In this document: positions 6,910-16,009 of the stretch, in pieces | Position numbering within the stretch: position 1 is the first letter of the stretch | Layout: every line of letters begins with the position of its first letter | Source: Bowdeniella nasicola | GTDB lineage: Bacteria; Actinomycetota; Actinomycetes; Actinomycetales; Actinomycetaceae | Assembly: GCF_900107735.1 (NCBI RefSeq) | Contig: NZ_FNQV01000011.1 | Span: forward strand, 35,550 to 99,549 | Length of the DNA stretch: 64,000 nucleotides | Reading direction: 5' to 3' | Notes under the pieces: model-generated | Told to the model about the DNA's origin: nothing | The model's database searches: none | The model's input: the letters and a program-made list of their open reading frames with translations, nothing else | Made by a program: the position numbers and the translations under genes

Positions 6910-9381
6910 CTATTTTGTTGTGTCCTTGGGCACGTCGGGCGCGACCGTCGAGCTTGTGGCTCGCCGGGAACGCCGTGCGGGCTTGGACGAGCCCTCACCG
7001 GCAACGACGCTCGCGGTACCGGCCGCGATCGTCGGGCTCTGCTCGATGACGACCGGCTCGCTGATCGCATCGGGGGCCTGCGAGGAGGATGTTGCGCGGC
7101 GGCGCTTGCGCGGTTTGGACTCCGGCTGCTTCACTTCCGGCTCCGGCTTTTCCTCCGGCTCCGGCGTCGCGTCGACCTTGGCGATGGCCTCGCTGACCGC
7201 ACGCTCCTCGGCCTCCTCCTTGGCGTGGCTGCCCGCGGCTGCCGCGGCAATCGTCGCGAGCGTGGCCTTGACGGCCTCGCGGGCTTGCGCTGCGGCGTCG
7301 TCGTCATCGGGGATGTCCTCGGAGGCGCCCTTATCAGGTGACGGCGCTGCGTCGTGATTGTGGGAGCTTGTGGACTTCTTCTTGCGGGACCGGCCCGAGC
7401 GCTGCTCGCCGCTGGCCTCCTTTTCGACGGGTTCGTCGTGGACGAGGAAGCCGCGTCCACCGCAGTGTTCGCATGGCTCCGAGAACGCCTCCACGAGGCC
7501 CTGGCCCACACGCTTGCGGGTCATCTGTACGAGCCCGAGGCTCGTGACCTCGGCGACCTGGTGGCGGGTGCGGTCCCGCCCCAGACACTCAATCAGTCGG
7601 CGCAGGACGAGGTCGCGGTTGGATTCGAGCACCATGTCGATGAAGTCAATGACGATGATGCCGCCGATGTCGCGCAGCCTCAGCTGGCGAGCGATCTCCT
7701 CGGCCGCTTCAATATTGTTCTTCGTGACCGTCTCTTCCAGCGTCCCGCCCTTGCCGGTGAACCGGCCGGTGTTGACGTCGATCACGGTCATGGCTTCCGT
7801 CCGGTCGATGACCAGCGAGCCGCCGGAGGGCAGCCAGACCTTGCGGTCCATTCCCTTAGCGAGCTGCTCATCGATCCGCATCGCGGTAAAGACGTCCTCC
7901 GACTTGTTCCACTTCTCGATTCGGTCAACGAGATCCGGGGACATGTCCTTGACGTAGCTGGAGACCGTTGAATAGGCCTCCTCGCCCGAGATGACAAGCT
8001 TGGCAAAGTCCTCGTTGAAGACATCGCGCACGACGCGCACGGCGAGCTCGGGTTCGCCCTTGAGCAGCACCGGCGCTGACTTGGCCTTCTTCGACTTCTT
8101 CTGGATGTCCTTCCAGATCGACATGAGGCGGTCGACGTCGCCGCGCAATTGCTCTTCGGTCGCGCCCTCGGCCGCGGTACGGACAATAACGCCCGAGCCG
8201 TCGGGAACGATGTCCTTCAGCAGCTTCTTCAGCCGAGTCCGCTCCGATTCGGGCAACTTGCGAGAAATACCGGTCATCGCGCCCGAAGGGACGAGGACGA
8301 GGTAGCGTCCGGCAAGCGTGACCTGGCTCGTGAGGCGGGCACCCTTGTGCCCGATCGGATCCTTGGTGACCTGCACGAGGACAGAGTCTCCGGAGGACAG
8401 CGCCTGTTCGATACGACGAGGCTGGCCATCGAGGTTGACGGCATCCCAGTTCACCTCGCCGGCGTATAGCACGGCATTGCGGCCCTTGCCGAGGTCAACG
8501 AAGGCCGCCTCCATAGAGGGCAACACATTTTGTACGCGACCAAGGTAGACGTTGCCGACCATCGAAGTTTGGGTGCGGCGCGCGACGTAATGCTCGACGA
8601 GGATGTCGTCTTCGAGGACGGCGATCTGGTTCAGGCCATCCTTTTCGCGCACGACCATGATGCGGTCGACGCTCTCGCGGCGAGCGAGGAACTCGGCTTC
8701 GGTGATGACCTGACGGCGCCTGCCTGCTTCCCGGCCTTCCTTGCGGCGCTGGCGCTTGGCTTCGAGCCGGGTCGAGCCCTTCAGCGGGGTGACTTCGGCA
8801 CGGGCACGCTCGCCGGCATCGCGGCGCCGACGGCGGCGCGTGCGGCGCGATGAGCCCTGCTCATCGCTATCGTCGTCCTCATCGTCATCGTCCGAGGACT
8901 CGTTGGGCTGGGAGGTCTCCTTATTATCGGAGTCTTGATCGGTGCCCTCTTGCGACTTGCGGCCGCGTCCGCCGCGGCCACCGCGGCGGCGGCGCCGAGT
9001 GCTTGAGCCACCGGAGCGGTTCTCATCATTGTCCGACTCGTCCTGCTCCTCCGCTTCATCTGCGCTGTCGTCCGCATCTTCGTCATCGGAGTCATCCTCG
9101 GCAGGCTCGTTGCGCGCCGGGCGCGGGTTGCGGGTGATCTCGGGCGGCTGGAAGAGCAGGGTCGCGGCCGGAATTTCGATGCCAGCCTCGGTCTCGTCCT
9201 CTTCGACAGTCTCGTCCTCGTCCGTCACCTCGTCGTCATCGGCCTTGAGTCCGAGTTCCTGTAAGACGTCGAGTTTTTGATCCTCGGTCCGCTTCTTAGC
9301 CGGCGCTTTGCGTCGCGCCGAGGGCGCTGCCGGTGCGGATGAAAAGAGCGGCAAATCTGCCGCGTCGGGCGTAGTGTCCAC
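6910..9381 (-). CDS. rne: Ribonuclease E/G family endoribonuclease
   Basis: An 823-residue RNase E with the actinobacterial layout: a catalytic core flanked by two disordered arms. The N-terminal ~230 residues alternate acidic runs (Asp/Glu/Ser) with basic runs such as TRRRRRGGRGGRGRK. The core holds the S1 domain (VGNVYLGRVQNVLPSMEAAF), the catalytic Asp segments VIDVNTGRFTGKG and IIVIDFIDM, and the zinc-link CEHCGGRG. The C-terminal arm is again Glu/Arg/Lys-rich. It processes rRNA and starts mRNA decay. I place the start at GTG 9381, because AGGAG lies seven bases upstream; the open frame runs 20 codons further without a better signal. The adjacency to rplU-rpmA-obg is common in actinobacteria. 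Confidence 0.95.
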   Translation of the reverse strand: MDTTPDAADLPLFSSAPAAPSARRKAPAKKRTEDQKLDVLQELGLKADDDEVTDEDETVEEDETEAGIEIPAATLLFQPPEITRNPRPARNEPAEDDSDDEDADDSADEAEEQDESDNDENRSGGSSTRRRRRGGRGGRGRKSQEGTDQDSDNKETSQPNESSDDDDEDDDSDEQGSSRRTRRRRRRDAGERARAEVTPLKGSTRLEAKRQRRKEGREAGRRRQVITEAEFLARRESVDRIMVVREKDGLNQIAVLEDDILVEHYVARRTQTSMVGNVYLGRVQNVLPSMEAAFVDLGKGRNAVLYAGEVNWDAVNLDGQPRRIEQALSSGDSVLVQVTKDPIGHKGARLTSQVTLAGRYLVLVPSGAMTGISRKLPESERTRLKKLLKDIVPDGSGVIVRTAAEGATEEQLRGDVDRLMSIWKDIQKKSKKAKSAPVLLKGEPELAVRVVRDVFNEDFAKLVISGEEAYSTVSSYVKDMSPDLVDRIEKWNKSEDVFTAMRIDEQLAKGMDRKVWLPSGGSLVIDRTEAMTVIDVNTGRFTGKGGTLEETVTKNNIEAAEEIARQLRLRDIGGIIVIDFIDMVLESNRDLVLRRLIECLGRDRTRHQVAEVTSLGLVQMTRKRVGQGLVEAFSEPCEHCGGRGFLVHDEPVEKEASGEQRSGRSRKKKSTSSHNHDAAPSPDKGASEDIPDDDDAAAQAREAVKATLATIAAAAAGSHAKEEAEERAVSEAIAKVDATPEPEEKPEPEVKQPESKPRKRRRATSSSQAPDAISEPVVIEQSPTIAAGTASVVAGEGSSKPARRSRRATSSTVAPDVPKDTTK

Positions 9382-9749
9382 GCTAGTACTCCTGTCGGCA
9401 ACGCCGCACACCACGCGCCGATTGGCGGGGGTGCACCACACAGGTGCACCAAAAGTCTGACAATCAGCCGTATTTCACCAGGAAACGGGCTGGTTCCGAT
9501 CTGCTGTCTGCAGCGACGATAACTACGGCGCATCAAGCGGATCGGACAGCCACGGCGCAGGTGCGCTACACCGTGGTGCTGGTTGAAAGTATCGCACACT
9601 ACGGTCCGCTTCTCGCGCTGCGGGACATCGACACGCCGGAGGCGAAAGAAAAAGGACCCCTCCGTTGAATGCCGCCTTTTCCGAAATGTCCGGTTTGCAG
9701 GCCTAACTTTGACACTGTGTCGACATCGATCCGACACCACTGTCAGGAA

Positions 9750-9769
9750 GCCGGGACCATGGTCCCTAA
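9750..9769. promoter_or_regulatory. DosR-box-like operator 1 (perfect palindromic core)
   Basis: The core GGGACCATGGTCCC (9753-9766) is a perfect palindrome. Against the mycobacterial DosR box TTSGGGACTWWAGTCCCSAA, the 20 bases 9750-9769 match at 15 positions, including all ten of GGGAC and GTCCC. The site lies 66 bases before the cydA start codon and directly abuts a second box. The likely binder is the DosR-like protein encoded at 17673-18323. Confidence 0.65.
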
Positions 9770-9789
9770 GTCATGACTTAAGTCCCAAT
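9770..9789. promoter_or_regulatory. DosR-box-like operator 2
   Basis: Bases 9775-9786 read GACTTAAGTCCC, identical to the right-hand twelve bases of the DosR core GGGACTWWAGTCCC; the full 20 bases match at 15 positions. Its centre is 20 bases from that of box 1, two helical turns, so two dimers would lie on one face of the DNA. The end of the box is 46 bases before the cydA start, a position fitting activation near the -35 region. It also overlaps the palindrome TAAGTCATGACTTA (9767-9780). Confidence 0.65.
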
Positions 9790-9835
9790 TACCCTGAGAT
9801 CACCATCAGCATTCATGCGACCGAAAGGCAGATCG

Positions 9836-11308
9836 GTGGACGCACTCGACCTCGCACGGTGGCAATTCGGCATCACGACCGTTTACCACTTCATTCTTGT
9901 TCCACTGACGATCGGTTTAACACCGCTTGTCGCCCTCATGCAGACCATGTGGTACAAGACCCAGAAGGACCACTGGCTGCGACTGACCAAGTTCTTTGGC
10001 AAGCTCCTCATCATTAACTTCGCGCTCGGTGTCGCCACCGGTATTGTCCAGGAGTTCCAGTTCGGCATGAACTGGTCCGAATACTCCCGGATGGTCGGCG
10101 ACATCTTCGGCGCTCCGCTGGCAATTGAGGCACTGGCCGCGTTCTTCCTCGAGTCCACATTCCTCGGATTGTGGATCTTTGGCTGGAACCGACTAAGCAA
10201 GAAGATTCATCTGTGGACGATCTGGCTCGCCGCGATCGGCGTGAACCTATCGGCCTACTGGATCCTCGTTGCCAACTCCTTCATGCAGCACCCCGTCGGC
10301 GCGAAGTTCAATCCCGAGACCGGCCGCGCCGAACTCGATGACTTCATCGCCGTCATTACCAATAACACGGCGGTGGCAGCCTTCACCCACACCGTCACGG
10401 CCTCGTTCCTGACCGCTGGTACCTTCATCGCAGGTATTGCGGCGTGGTGGATCGTTCGAGCGGTTCGCCAGGGTAAGGAAGCACAGGCGCGCGAAGTCTG
10501 GCGTCCGGCAGCCATCTTCGGCATGATCACGATCATCATATCGGGCATTGGCGTGGCCATCACCGGCCACTACCAGGGCCAGCTCATGAGCCAGCAACAG
10601 CCCATGAAGATGGCCGCGGCCGAAGCGATCTGTGAAACGGAAAACGGCGCAGGACTCTCGCTGCTGACCATCGGTGACCTGACAAACGACTGCGATCGCT
10701 CCAAGCACATCCTGGTCATTCCCGGCCTCGCCTCCTTCATGGCCTCCAACGACTTCAACGGGGAGTTCCCCGGCGTGAAGGACGTGCAGGCCGAGATGCA
10801 GGAACGCTACGCCGAACAGTTCGGACCGGATCAGGATTACACGCCCAACCTGTTCGTGACCTACTGGTCCTTCCGACTCATGATCGGGCTCGGAGTCTTC
10901 TCCGCGGCCCTTGCCGGCGCGGCCCTCTTCCTCCTGCGCGGCGGCAACGTCACGAATAAGAAGTGGTTCGCCACCCTTGGCCTGATCGCCATTCCGATGC
11001 CGTTCCTCGCCTCCAACCTCGGCTGGATCTTCACCGAAATGGGTCGCCAGCCCTGGGTGGTGGCCCCGAACCCGGCAAACCCCGTCGATAACGTGTACAT
11101 GCTGACTGCCATGGGCGTCTCCCCCTCGGTGACCTGGCTGCACGTCATGATCTCGATGGTGCTGTTCACGCTGCTGTACGCAGCCCTGGGCGTCGTGTGG
11201 TACAAGCTCATGGCTCGCTACACGAAGGAAGGGATCGACTCCGGTCACACGCCGGATCACGACCCCGAGGCCGATGATTCCGCTACCCAGATGACCTTCG
11301 TCTACTAG
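9836..11308 (+). CDS. cydA: Cytochrome bd quinol oxidase subunit I
   Basis: A 490-residue CydA, the heme b558/b595/d-bearing subunit that oxidises quinol and reduces O2 to water. The first helix has ARWQFGITTVYHF, including the heme-ligand His. The Q loop contains GHYQGQLMSQQQPMKMAAAE, the quinol-binding segment, and is of the short type. GRQPWVV near residue 400 is diagnostic. I choose GTG 9836 (VDALDLARWQFG) because the family starts at this point and AAAGG lies seven bases upstream; an ATG at 9815 would add seven residues. First gene of cydAB, 19 bases before cydB. Two DosR-box-like sites lie upstream, suggesting induction at low oxygen or by redox stress. Confidence 0.97.
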   Translation: MDALDLARWQFGITTVYHFILVPLTIGLTPLVALMQTMWYKTQKDHWLRLTKFFGKLLIINFALGVATGIVQEFQFGMNWSEYSRMVGDIFGAPLAIEALAAFFLESTFLGLWIFGWNRLSKKIHLWTIWLAAIGVNLSAYWILVANSFMQHPVGAKFNPETGRAELDDFIAVITNNTAVAAFTHTVTASFLTAGTFIAGIAAWWIVRAVRQGKEAQAREVWRPAAIFGMITIIISGIGVAITGHYQGQLMSQQQPMKMAAAEAICETENGAGLSLLTIGDLTNDCDRSKHILVIPGLASFMASNDFNGEFPGVKDVQAEMQERYAEQFGPDQDYTPNLFVTYWSFRLMIGLGVFSAALAGAALFLLRGGNVTNKKWFATLGLIAIPMPFLASNLGWIFTEMGRQPWVVAPNPANPVDNVYMLTAMGVSPSVTWLHVMISMVLFTLLYAALGVVWYKLMARYTKEGIDSGHTPDHDPEADDSATQMTFVY

Positions 11309-11327
11309 GCCCGAAAGGAGAACGACA

Positions 11328-12446
11328 ATGAGTCACGAATTTCTTCAAATCCTCTGGTTCATCCTCATCGCGGTCCTGTGGGCCGGGTACCTCGTCTTAG
11401 AAGGCTTCGACTTTGGTGTCGGCATGCTGCTGCGGTGGCTGCCGAACAACGCTAAAGAACGACGTCTCATGCTCAACTCGATCGGCCCGCACTGGGACGG
11501 CAACGAAGTATGGCTGCTCACCGCTGGTGGCGCGACCTTCGCCGCCTTCCCGGAGTGGTACGCCACCATGTTCTCGGGCTTCTATCTTGCCCTGTTCGTC
11601 ATCCTCGTCGTCCTGATCCTGCGGATCGTCGCCATCGAATGGCGCGGCAAGATCTCCGACGTCGTCTGGACCGAGCGTTGGGACTGGATCCACACGGTCT
11701 CCGCGTGGGTTGCCACCTTCCTGTGGGGTGTCGCCTTTGCCAACCTCGTCCAGGGCGTTCGGATGGAGGTCGTCGCCCGCGGCACGTGGGAGGCGATTCC
11801 GCCCGCAGAGATCACCCAGGGCACGCTCGCCAATGCCGTGCACGTGATGCCCGGTGGCTTTAGCGGCTTCTTCTCCCTGCTCACGCCCTACACGATCCTT
11901 GGCGGGCTCGTGACCTGCGCACTGTTCCTTACCCACGGCGCGATCTTCCTCGCGCTGAAGACCGAGGGCGACCTGCAGCAGCGGGCCATCGCGCTGTCGA
12001 AGAAGGCCTCCATTGCCTCCCTCGTCATCGCCGGTGTCTTCGCCGTGATCGCGCAGCTCGTCTACGGGGGCCACTGGCTCGGCTGGATCGGCCTCGTCGT
12101 GGCAGCCGTCGCGCTCGTCGGAGTCGTCCTTGCGACGCACGCCGAGCGGGAGGGCTGGGCCTTCATTGGCAACGCCGTGGCAGCGATCTTCGCCGTCGTG
12201 TTGATCTTCTCGACGATGTACCCGAACGCGCTGAAGTCCTCGATCGATCCGGCCTACAACCTGACGATCTGGGATGCCTCGAGCTCGGAAAAGACGCTGC
12301 CGGTCATGACGATCGTCGCGCTGACCCTCGTTCCCGTGGTCCTGGCCTACATCGCCTGGTCCTACTGGATCTTTAGGAAGCGGCTCACGGTCGATCACAT
12401 TCCCGATGAGAATGCTGGTCTGCCCATGAGCTTCCTGTCGAACTAA
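11328..12446 (+). CDS. cydB: Cytochrome bd quinol oxidase subunit II
   Basis: A 372-residue CydB. It starts MSHEFLQILWFILIAVLWAGYLVLEGFDFGVGML, the FDFGVG signature of the first helix, followed by GPHWDGNEVWLLTAGGATFAAFP, typical of the family. About nine membrane segments are visible. CydB pairs with CydA to complete the bd oxidase. AAAGGAG lies eight bases before the ATG. A hairpin downstream may limit readthrough into cydD. No small CydX-type frame is evident after the stop. Confidence 0.97.
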   Translation: MSHEFLQILWFILIAVLWAGYLVLEGFDFGVGMLLRWLPNNAKERRLMLNSIGPHWDGNEVWLLTAGGATFAAFPEWYATMFSGFYLALFVILVVLILRIVAIEWRGKISDVVWTERWDWIHTVSAWVATFLWGVAFANLVQGVRMEVVARGTWEAIPPAEITQGTLANAVHVMPGGFSGFFSLLTPYTILGGLVTCALFLTHGAIFLALKTEGDLQQRAIALSKKASIASLVIAGVFAVIAQLVYGGHWLGWIGLVVAAVALVGVVLATHAEREGWAFIGNAVAAIFAVVLIFSTMYPNALKSSIDPAYNLTIWDASSSEKTLPVMTIVALTLVPVVLAYIAWSYWIFRKRLTVDHIPDENAGLPMSFLSN

Positions 12447-12455
12447 CACCGAAGC

Positions 12456-12493
12456 AAGGCGCGGCGGCTGGGATCTCCTGGCCGCCGCGCTTT
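12456..12493 (+). terminator. GC-rich hairpin between cydB and cydD (weak terminator or attenuator)
   Basis: AAGGCGCGGCGGC (12456-12468) pairs with GCCGCCGCGCTTT (12481-12493) with one bulge and a 12-base loop. Only a short T run follows, so partial termination between cydAB and cydDC is more likely than a full stop. Confidence 0.5.
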
Positions 12494-12524
12494 GCTATGG
12501 AACTGTTTGGGATAATGGTGAACT

Positions 12525-14240
12525 GTGACGCCCCTTGATCCTCGCTTGCTCTCCCACGTGCGGGCCGCGCGACGCTACATCATCTTCACCGCGGTAACCG
12601 GCTTTGTGCAGGCGGGGCTCATCATTGCCCAGGTCCTGCTCATCGCCCACGCGATCGCCCCCGTCATCACCGATGGCGTTTCCCTGGCCTCCCGGCTGCC
12701 CTTCGTTTGGGCGCTCGCCGGCGTCGTGCTCGCCCGCGTGGTGACGACAATCGCGCACGAGCGCTACGCCCACCGCGCCGCCGATGACGTCGTCGCCGAA
12801 CTGCGCGGCGCGGTGCTGCGCCACGCGATCGCGATGGGGCCGCGCGCGGGCACCGAACGTGGCAGCGAAGTCGTCACGCTCATCACGCAGGGCCTGGAAG
12901 ACCTCCGCCCCTACTTCGTGAGGTACGTCCCGCAGCTCATCCTCGCGGCGACCGTCACGCCAGCCACGCTCATCGTCGTCTTCCTCTACGACTGGGTGGC
13001 GGGCCTGACGATCCTGTTCACGATCCCGCTGATTCCGCTGTTTATGGCGCTCGTGGGGTGGATGACGCAGTCGTATTCGACGACGCGGCTGGCCAAAATG
13101 CGCCGGCTCAACGCCGAGGTCATCGACCTGCTGACGGGCCTGCCGACGCTGCGCGGCTTTGGCCGGGAGCTCGGGCCGATCGCGCGCGTGAAAGTCATCG
13201 CGCAGGCCTACACCAGGGTGACGATGCAGACCTTGAAGGTCGCCTTCCTTTCCGGCGCGGTGCTCGAATTCCTCGCGACGCTCTCCGTCGCGCTCGTCGC
13301 CGTCGGCGTCGGCATGCGGCTCGTGAGCGCGCTCATCGCGCTGCTGCCGGGCCTCGTCGTCATCATGCTCGCGCCGGAGTGCTTCCAGCCGCTGCGCCAG
13401 GTCGGCGCACACTTCCACGCCTCGGCCGATGGCATCGCTGCGGCCGACGCCGCCTTCGAGCTGCTAGCCCAGCCCGTGCTCGCCGATGGCACGCGCGAGG
13501 CACCGGCACCCGATGGGCGCGCCCCCGCGATCGAGTTTTCCGCCCTCAGCGTCGCGGCGCCCGGGCGCGACCTCCTCGCCCCCGCGCGCCTGAACGGACG
13601 CGCCGAGCCGGGCACGCTCACCGCCCTCGTGGGAGCCTCGGGCAGCGGCAAGACGACGGCGATTATGGCGGTGCTCGGGCTCGTGCGGCCGGCCGCCGGC
13701 GCGGTGCGTGTCGAATTCGCCAGCGGCGAGCACGCCGACGTCGCGGACCTGGCGCGCGAATCCTGGCACCGCTGGTGCACCTGGGTGCCGCAGCGCCCCT
13801 CGATCATCCCGGGGCGAGTCATCGACCAGTTCGCCGCGAGCGAGACCTCCGAGGCTCCGCTGCTCGCGGGCGCCGAACTGCCCTCGGCGCGGCTGGAGGA
13901 TGCGGCCGCGATGACGGGCTTCGACGAAGTCATCGCCGAGCTGCCGGCGGGCTGGGATACCGTCATCGGGCACGGCGGCTATGGCCTGTCCGTCGGGCAG
14001 GCGCAGCGCCTGGCGCTCACGCGCGCACTCGTGGAGCCGACGCCCGTCATGCTGCTGGACGAACCGAGCGCGCACCTGGACGCCGCCGCGGAGCGGCACG
14101 TCCTGGCGAGCCTTACCGCGCTGAAGGATCAGGGCGCGACCGTCATCGTCGTCGCCCACCGTCCCACGCTCATTCACCTGGCCGACGTCGTCATCGATGT
14201 GCGAAGCGAAAGCGCCTCGACGCTAGCGAGGACCTCATGA
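12525..14240 (+). CDS. cydD: ABC transporter, CydD half (cytochrome bd assembly)
   Basis: A 571-residue ABC half-transporter: an N-terminal six-helix membrane domain (about 1-300), then an ATPase domain with Walker A GASGSGKTT, the signature LSVGQAQRLALTRAL and Walker B VMLLDEPSAHLD, and the H-loop VVAHRPTL. CydDC exports glutathione/cysteine or, by more recent work, moves heme, and is needed to mature the bd oxidase. Actinobacteria lack glutathione, so the substrate here is open. The start is GTG 12525 with only a weak ribosome site. The stop overlaps the cydC start (ATGA). Confidence 0.93.
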   Translation: MTPLDPRLLSHVRAARRYIIFTAVTGFVQAGLIIAQVLLIAHAIAPVITDGVSLASRLPFVWALAGVVLARVVTTIAHERYAHRAADDVVAELRGAVLRHAIAMGPRAGTERGSEVVTLITQGLEDLRPYFVRYVPQLILAATVTPATLIVVFLYDWVAGLTILFTIPLIPLFMALVGWMTQSYSTTRLAKMRRLNAEVIDLLTGLPTLRGFGRELGPIARVKVIAQAYTRVTMQTLKVAFLSGAVLEFLATLSVALVAVGVGMRLVSALIALLPGLVVIMLAPECFQPLRQVGAHFHASADGIAAADAAFELLAQPVLADGTREAPAPDGRAPAIEFSALSVAAPGRDLLAPARLNGRAEPGTLTALVGASGSGKTTAIMAVLGLVRPAAGAVRVEFASGEHADVADLARESWHRWCTWVPQRPSIIPGRVIDQFAASETSEAPLLAGAELPSARLEDAAAMTGFDEVIAELPAGWDTVIGHGGYGLSVGQAQRLALTRALVEPTPVMLLDEPSAHLDAAAERHVLASLTALKDQGATVIVVAHRPTLIHLADVVIDVRSESASTLARTS

Positions 14241-16009
14241 TTGCTGATCTGCGCCGCGCGCTTCCCCTGCTTCGGCTGCGCCCCGGCGGCTTTGCGCTCT
14301 CCGTCCTGTTTGGCTCGCTCGGGCTCGGCTCGGCGATCGCGCTGTCGGCGGTAGCCGCGTGGCTCATCGCGCGCGCCTCCCAGATGCCGCCCGTGCTCTC
14401 CCTGACCGTCGCCGCCGTGGCGGTGCGAACCTTCGGCGTCTCACGCCCCGTGCTGCGCTACCTGGAGCGGCTCGCCTCCCACCAGGTCGCACTCGAGGGC
14501 ATGGCGGCGCTACGCGTCCAGCTCTACCGGATCATCTCGCGCGGCAAGGTCTCGGCGCTCGCCGGCGTGCGGCGCGGGGATCTGCAGGCGCGGGTCTCCA
14601 CCGACGTCGAGCAGTTGGCCAACGTCGTCGTCCTCACGCTGCTGCCCGCTGCCGTCGCGGCCGTCGTCGGTATAGGGGTCGTCGTCTTCCTCGCGTTCCT
14701 CTCCCCCCTCATCGCGTTGATCGTCGCGCTGTGCCAGATCGCTGCCGGGCTCATCGGGCCCTACCTGACGATGCGGGCGGCGCGGATTTCTGAGATCGAA
14801 CGCCGGCAAAGCGAAGTCGAGCTCGGTGCCGATGCCTTGAGCGCGCTGACGGATGCGACCGAGCTGCAGGTCTCCGGCCGCCTGGGCGAGGTGTTGCAGC
14901 GCATTGAGGGGCACGAGGCCGCCCTGACGCGGGCCTCCGACCGTGCAGCGCTGCCCGCCGCGCTCGGCTTCGGGTTCGACACCCTCGCCCTTGGTATCGC
15001 CGTCATTGGCGCGATCCTCGTCGGGATTAGCGAGGTCGCGACGGGGGCGCTGACCGAGGTCGAGCTCGCCGTCGTCGTCCTCACCCCGCTCGCCGCTTTC
15101 GAGGGCATTAGCCTGCTCGGGCCGGCCGCCGTGCAACTGGTGCGCTCGGCCGCCGCGGCATCCCGCATCCTCGCGCTGCTCGATACCGCGGCCGGTGAGC
15201 CCGTCACCGCTCCCCTCGGTGACGACGTCGACCCCACGCCCGGCGCGCGGCCGCCCGCCACCCGCGAGGGCGCGCACCTGCGCCTGACTGGCGCATCGCT
15301 CGCCTGGCCTGATCATCCGATCATCGCCCGCGACATCGACCTCGACATGCCCGAGGGCGCGGCCATCGCCGTGGTGGGACCCTCCGGCGTCGGCAAGACG
15401 ACGCTGCTGGCGACGCTGGCCGGCTATATCCCGGTGGCCGACGGCGAGCTAAGCCTCGATTCCCGCCCCGCCGAGCGCGAACGGCTCGCGGAGACGGTTG
15501 CCGTCACCGCAGAAGACGCCCACATCTTCCACGCGAGCCTGCTGGAAAACCTGCGCGTGGGCAACGGCCAGCTGACGCCCGCAGATGCCAGGGAGCTGCT
15601 GGAGCGAGCGGGCCTTGGGCCGTGGCTCGCCTCGCTGCCCGAGGGCCTCGAAACCATGATGGGCTCGGACGGCCACACGGTCTCGGGCGGCGAGCGGCGG
15701 CGCATTCTGCTCGCGCGCGCGCTCGGTTCGGGCGCGCCCATCCTGCTCATGGACGAAACGGCCGAACACCTCGATGGCGAAACGGCCGACCGGCTCATCG
15801 CCGATCTGCTCGCCTCGGCACGCAGCGCGGGCCGCTCCGTCGTCCTCGTGACCCATCGACTCTCGGCGCTTGCCGGGGCGGACGAGGTCATCATGCTCGG
15901 GCGCGCCGGATCTGACGCTCGTATCCTTGATCGAGGGAGCCACGAGCACCTGCTCGATACCAACGAGCACTACCGCTGGCTGCTAGCGCAAGAACAGGAG
16001 CAAGCATGA
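14237..16009 (+). CDS. cydC: ABC transporter, CydC half (cytochrome bd assembly)
   Basis: A 590-residue partner of CydD: a membrane domain from MIADLRRALPLLRL to about residue 310, then an ATPase domain with Walker A GPSGVGKTT, signature VSGGERRRILLARAL and Walker B ILLMDETAEHLDGE. The open frame extends a further 393 codons upstream inside cydD, but that part is Arg/Pro-rich shadow sequence. The ATG at 14237 overlaps the cydD stop by four bases, and the stop overlaps the next gene, a sensor kinase, again as ATGA. The two halves plus the kinase therefore form a translationally coupled unit. Confidence 0.94.
   Translation: MIADLRRALPLLRLRPGGFALSVLFGSLGLGSAIALSAVAAWLIARASQMPPVLSLTVAAVAVRTFGVSRPVLRYLERLASHQVALEGMAALRVQLYRIISRGKVSALAGVRRGDLQARVSTDVEQLANVVVLTLLPAAVAAVVGIGVVVFLAFLSPLIALIVALCQIAAGLIGPYLTMRAARISEIERRQSEVELGADALSALTDATELQVSGRLGEVLQRIEGHEAALTRASDRAALPAALGFGFDTLALGIAVIGAILVGISEVATGALTEVELAVVVLTPLAAFEGISLLGPAAVQLVRSAAAASRILALLDTAAGEPVTAPLGDDVDPTPGARPPATREGAHLRLTGASLAWPDHPIIARDIDLDMPEGAAIAVVGPSGVGKTTLLATLAGYIPVADGELSLDSRPAERERLAETVAVTAEDAHIFHASLLENLRVGNGQLTPADARELLERAGLGPWLASLPEGLETMMGSDGHTVSGGERRRILLARALGSGAPILLMDETAEHLDGETADRLIADLLASARSAGRSVVLVTHRLSALAGADEVIMLGRAGSDARILDRGSHEHLLDTNEHYRWLLAQEQEQA

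Larger units (their letters stand above)
9382..9835. promoter_or_regulatory. Divergent rne/cydA intergenic region
   Basis: 454 bases between two divergent genes with no credible coding sequence. It must contain the promoters of rne (left) and cydA (right). Seen here: TTGACA at 9709-9714, the inverted repeat GTGTCG-N9-CGACAC at 9717-9737, and two abutting palindromic boxes at 9750-9789 described separately. A short open frame at 9444-9668 resembles no family I know and lacks a ribosome site. Confidence 0.7.

Noticed and set aside
9444..9668. 74-codon open frame in the rne-cydA gap
   Set aside because: No ribosome site, no recognisable features and it lies in a promoter region.
9711..9737. Rex-type operator for NADH control of cyd
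   Set aside because: GACACTGTGTC and GTGTCG-N9-CGACAC are symmetrical, but they do not match the TTGTGAA-N4-TTCACAA pattern of Rex sites.
10247..11260. 337-codon open frame opposite cydA
   Set aside because: No family features; cydA is unambiguous on the plus strand.
13058..14236. Long upstream extension of the cydC reading frame (393 codons)
   Set aside because: It is antisense-free but lies wholly inside cydD in another frame and reads as Arg/Pro/Ala-rich shadow typical of GC-rich DNA; cydC has its own ATG with ATGA coupling at 14237.
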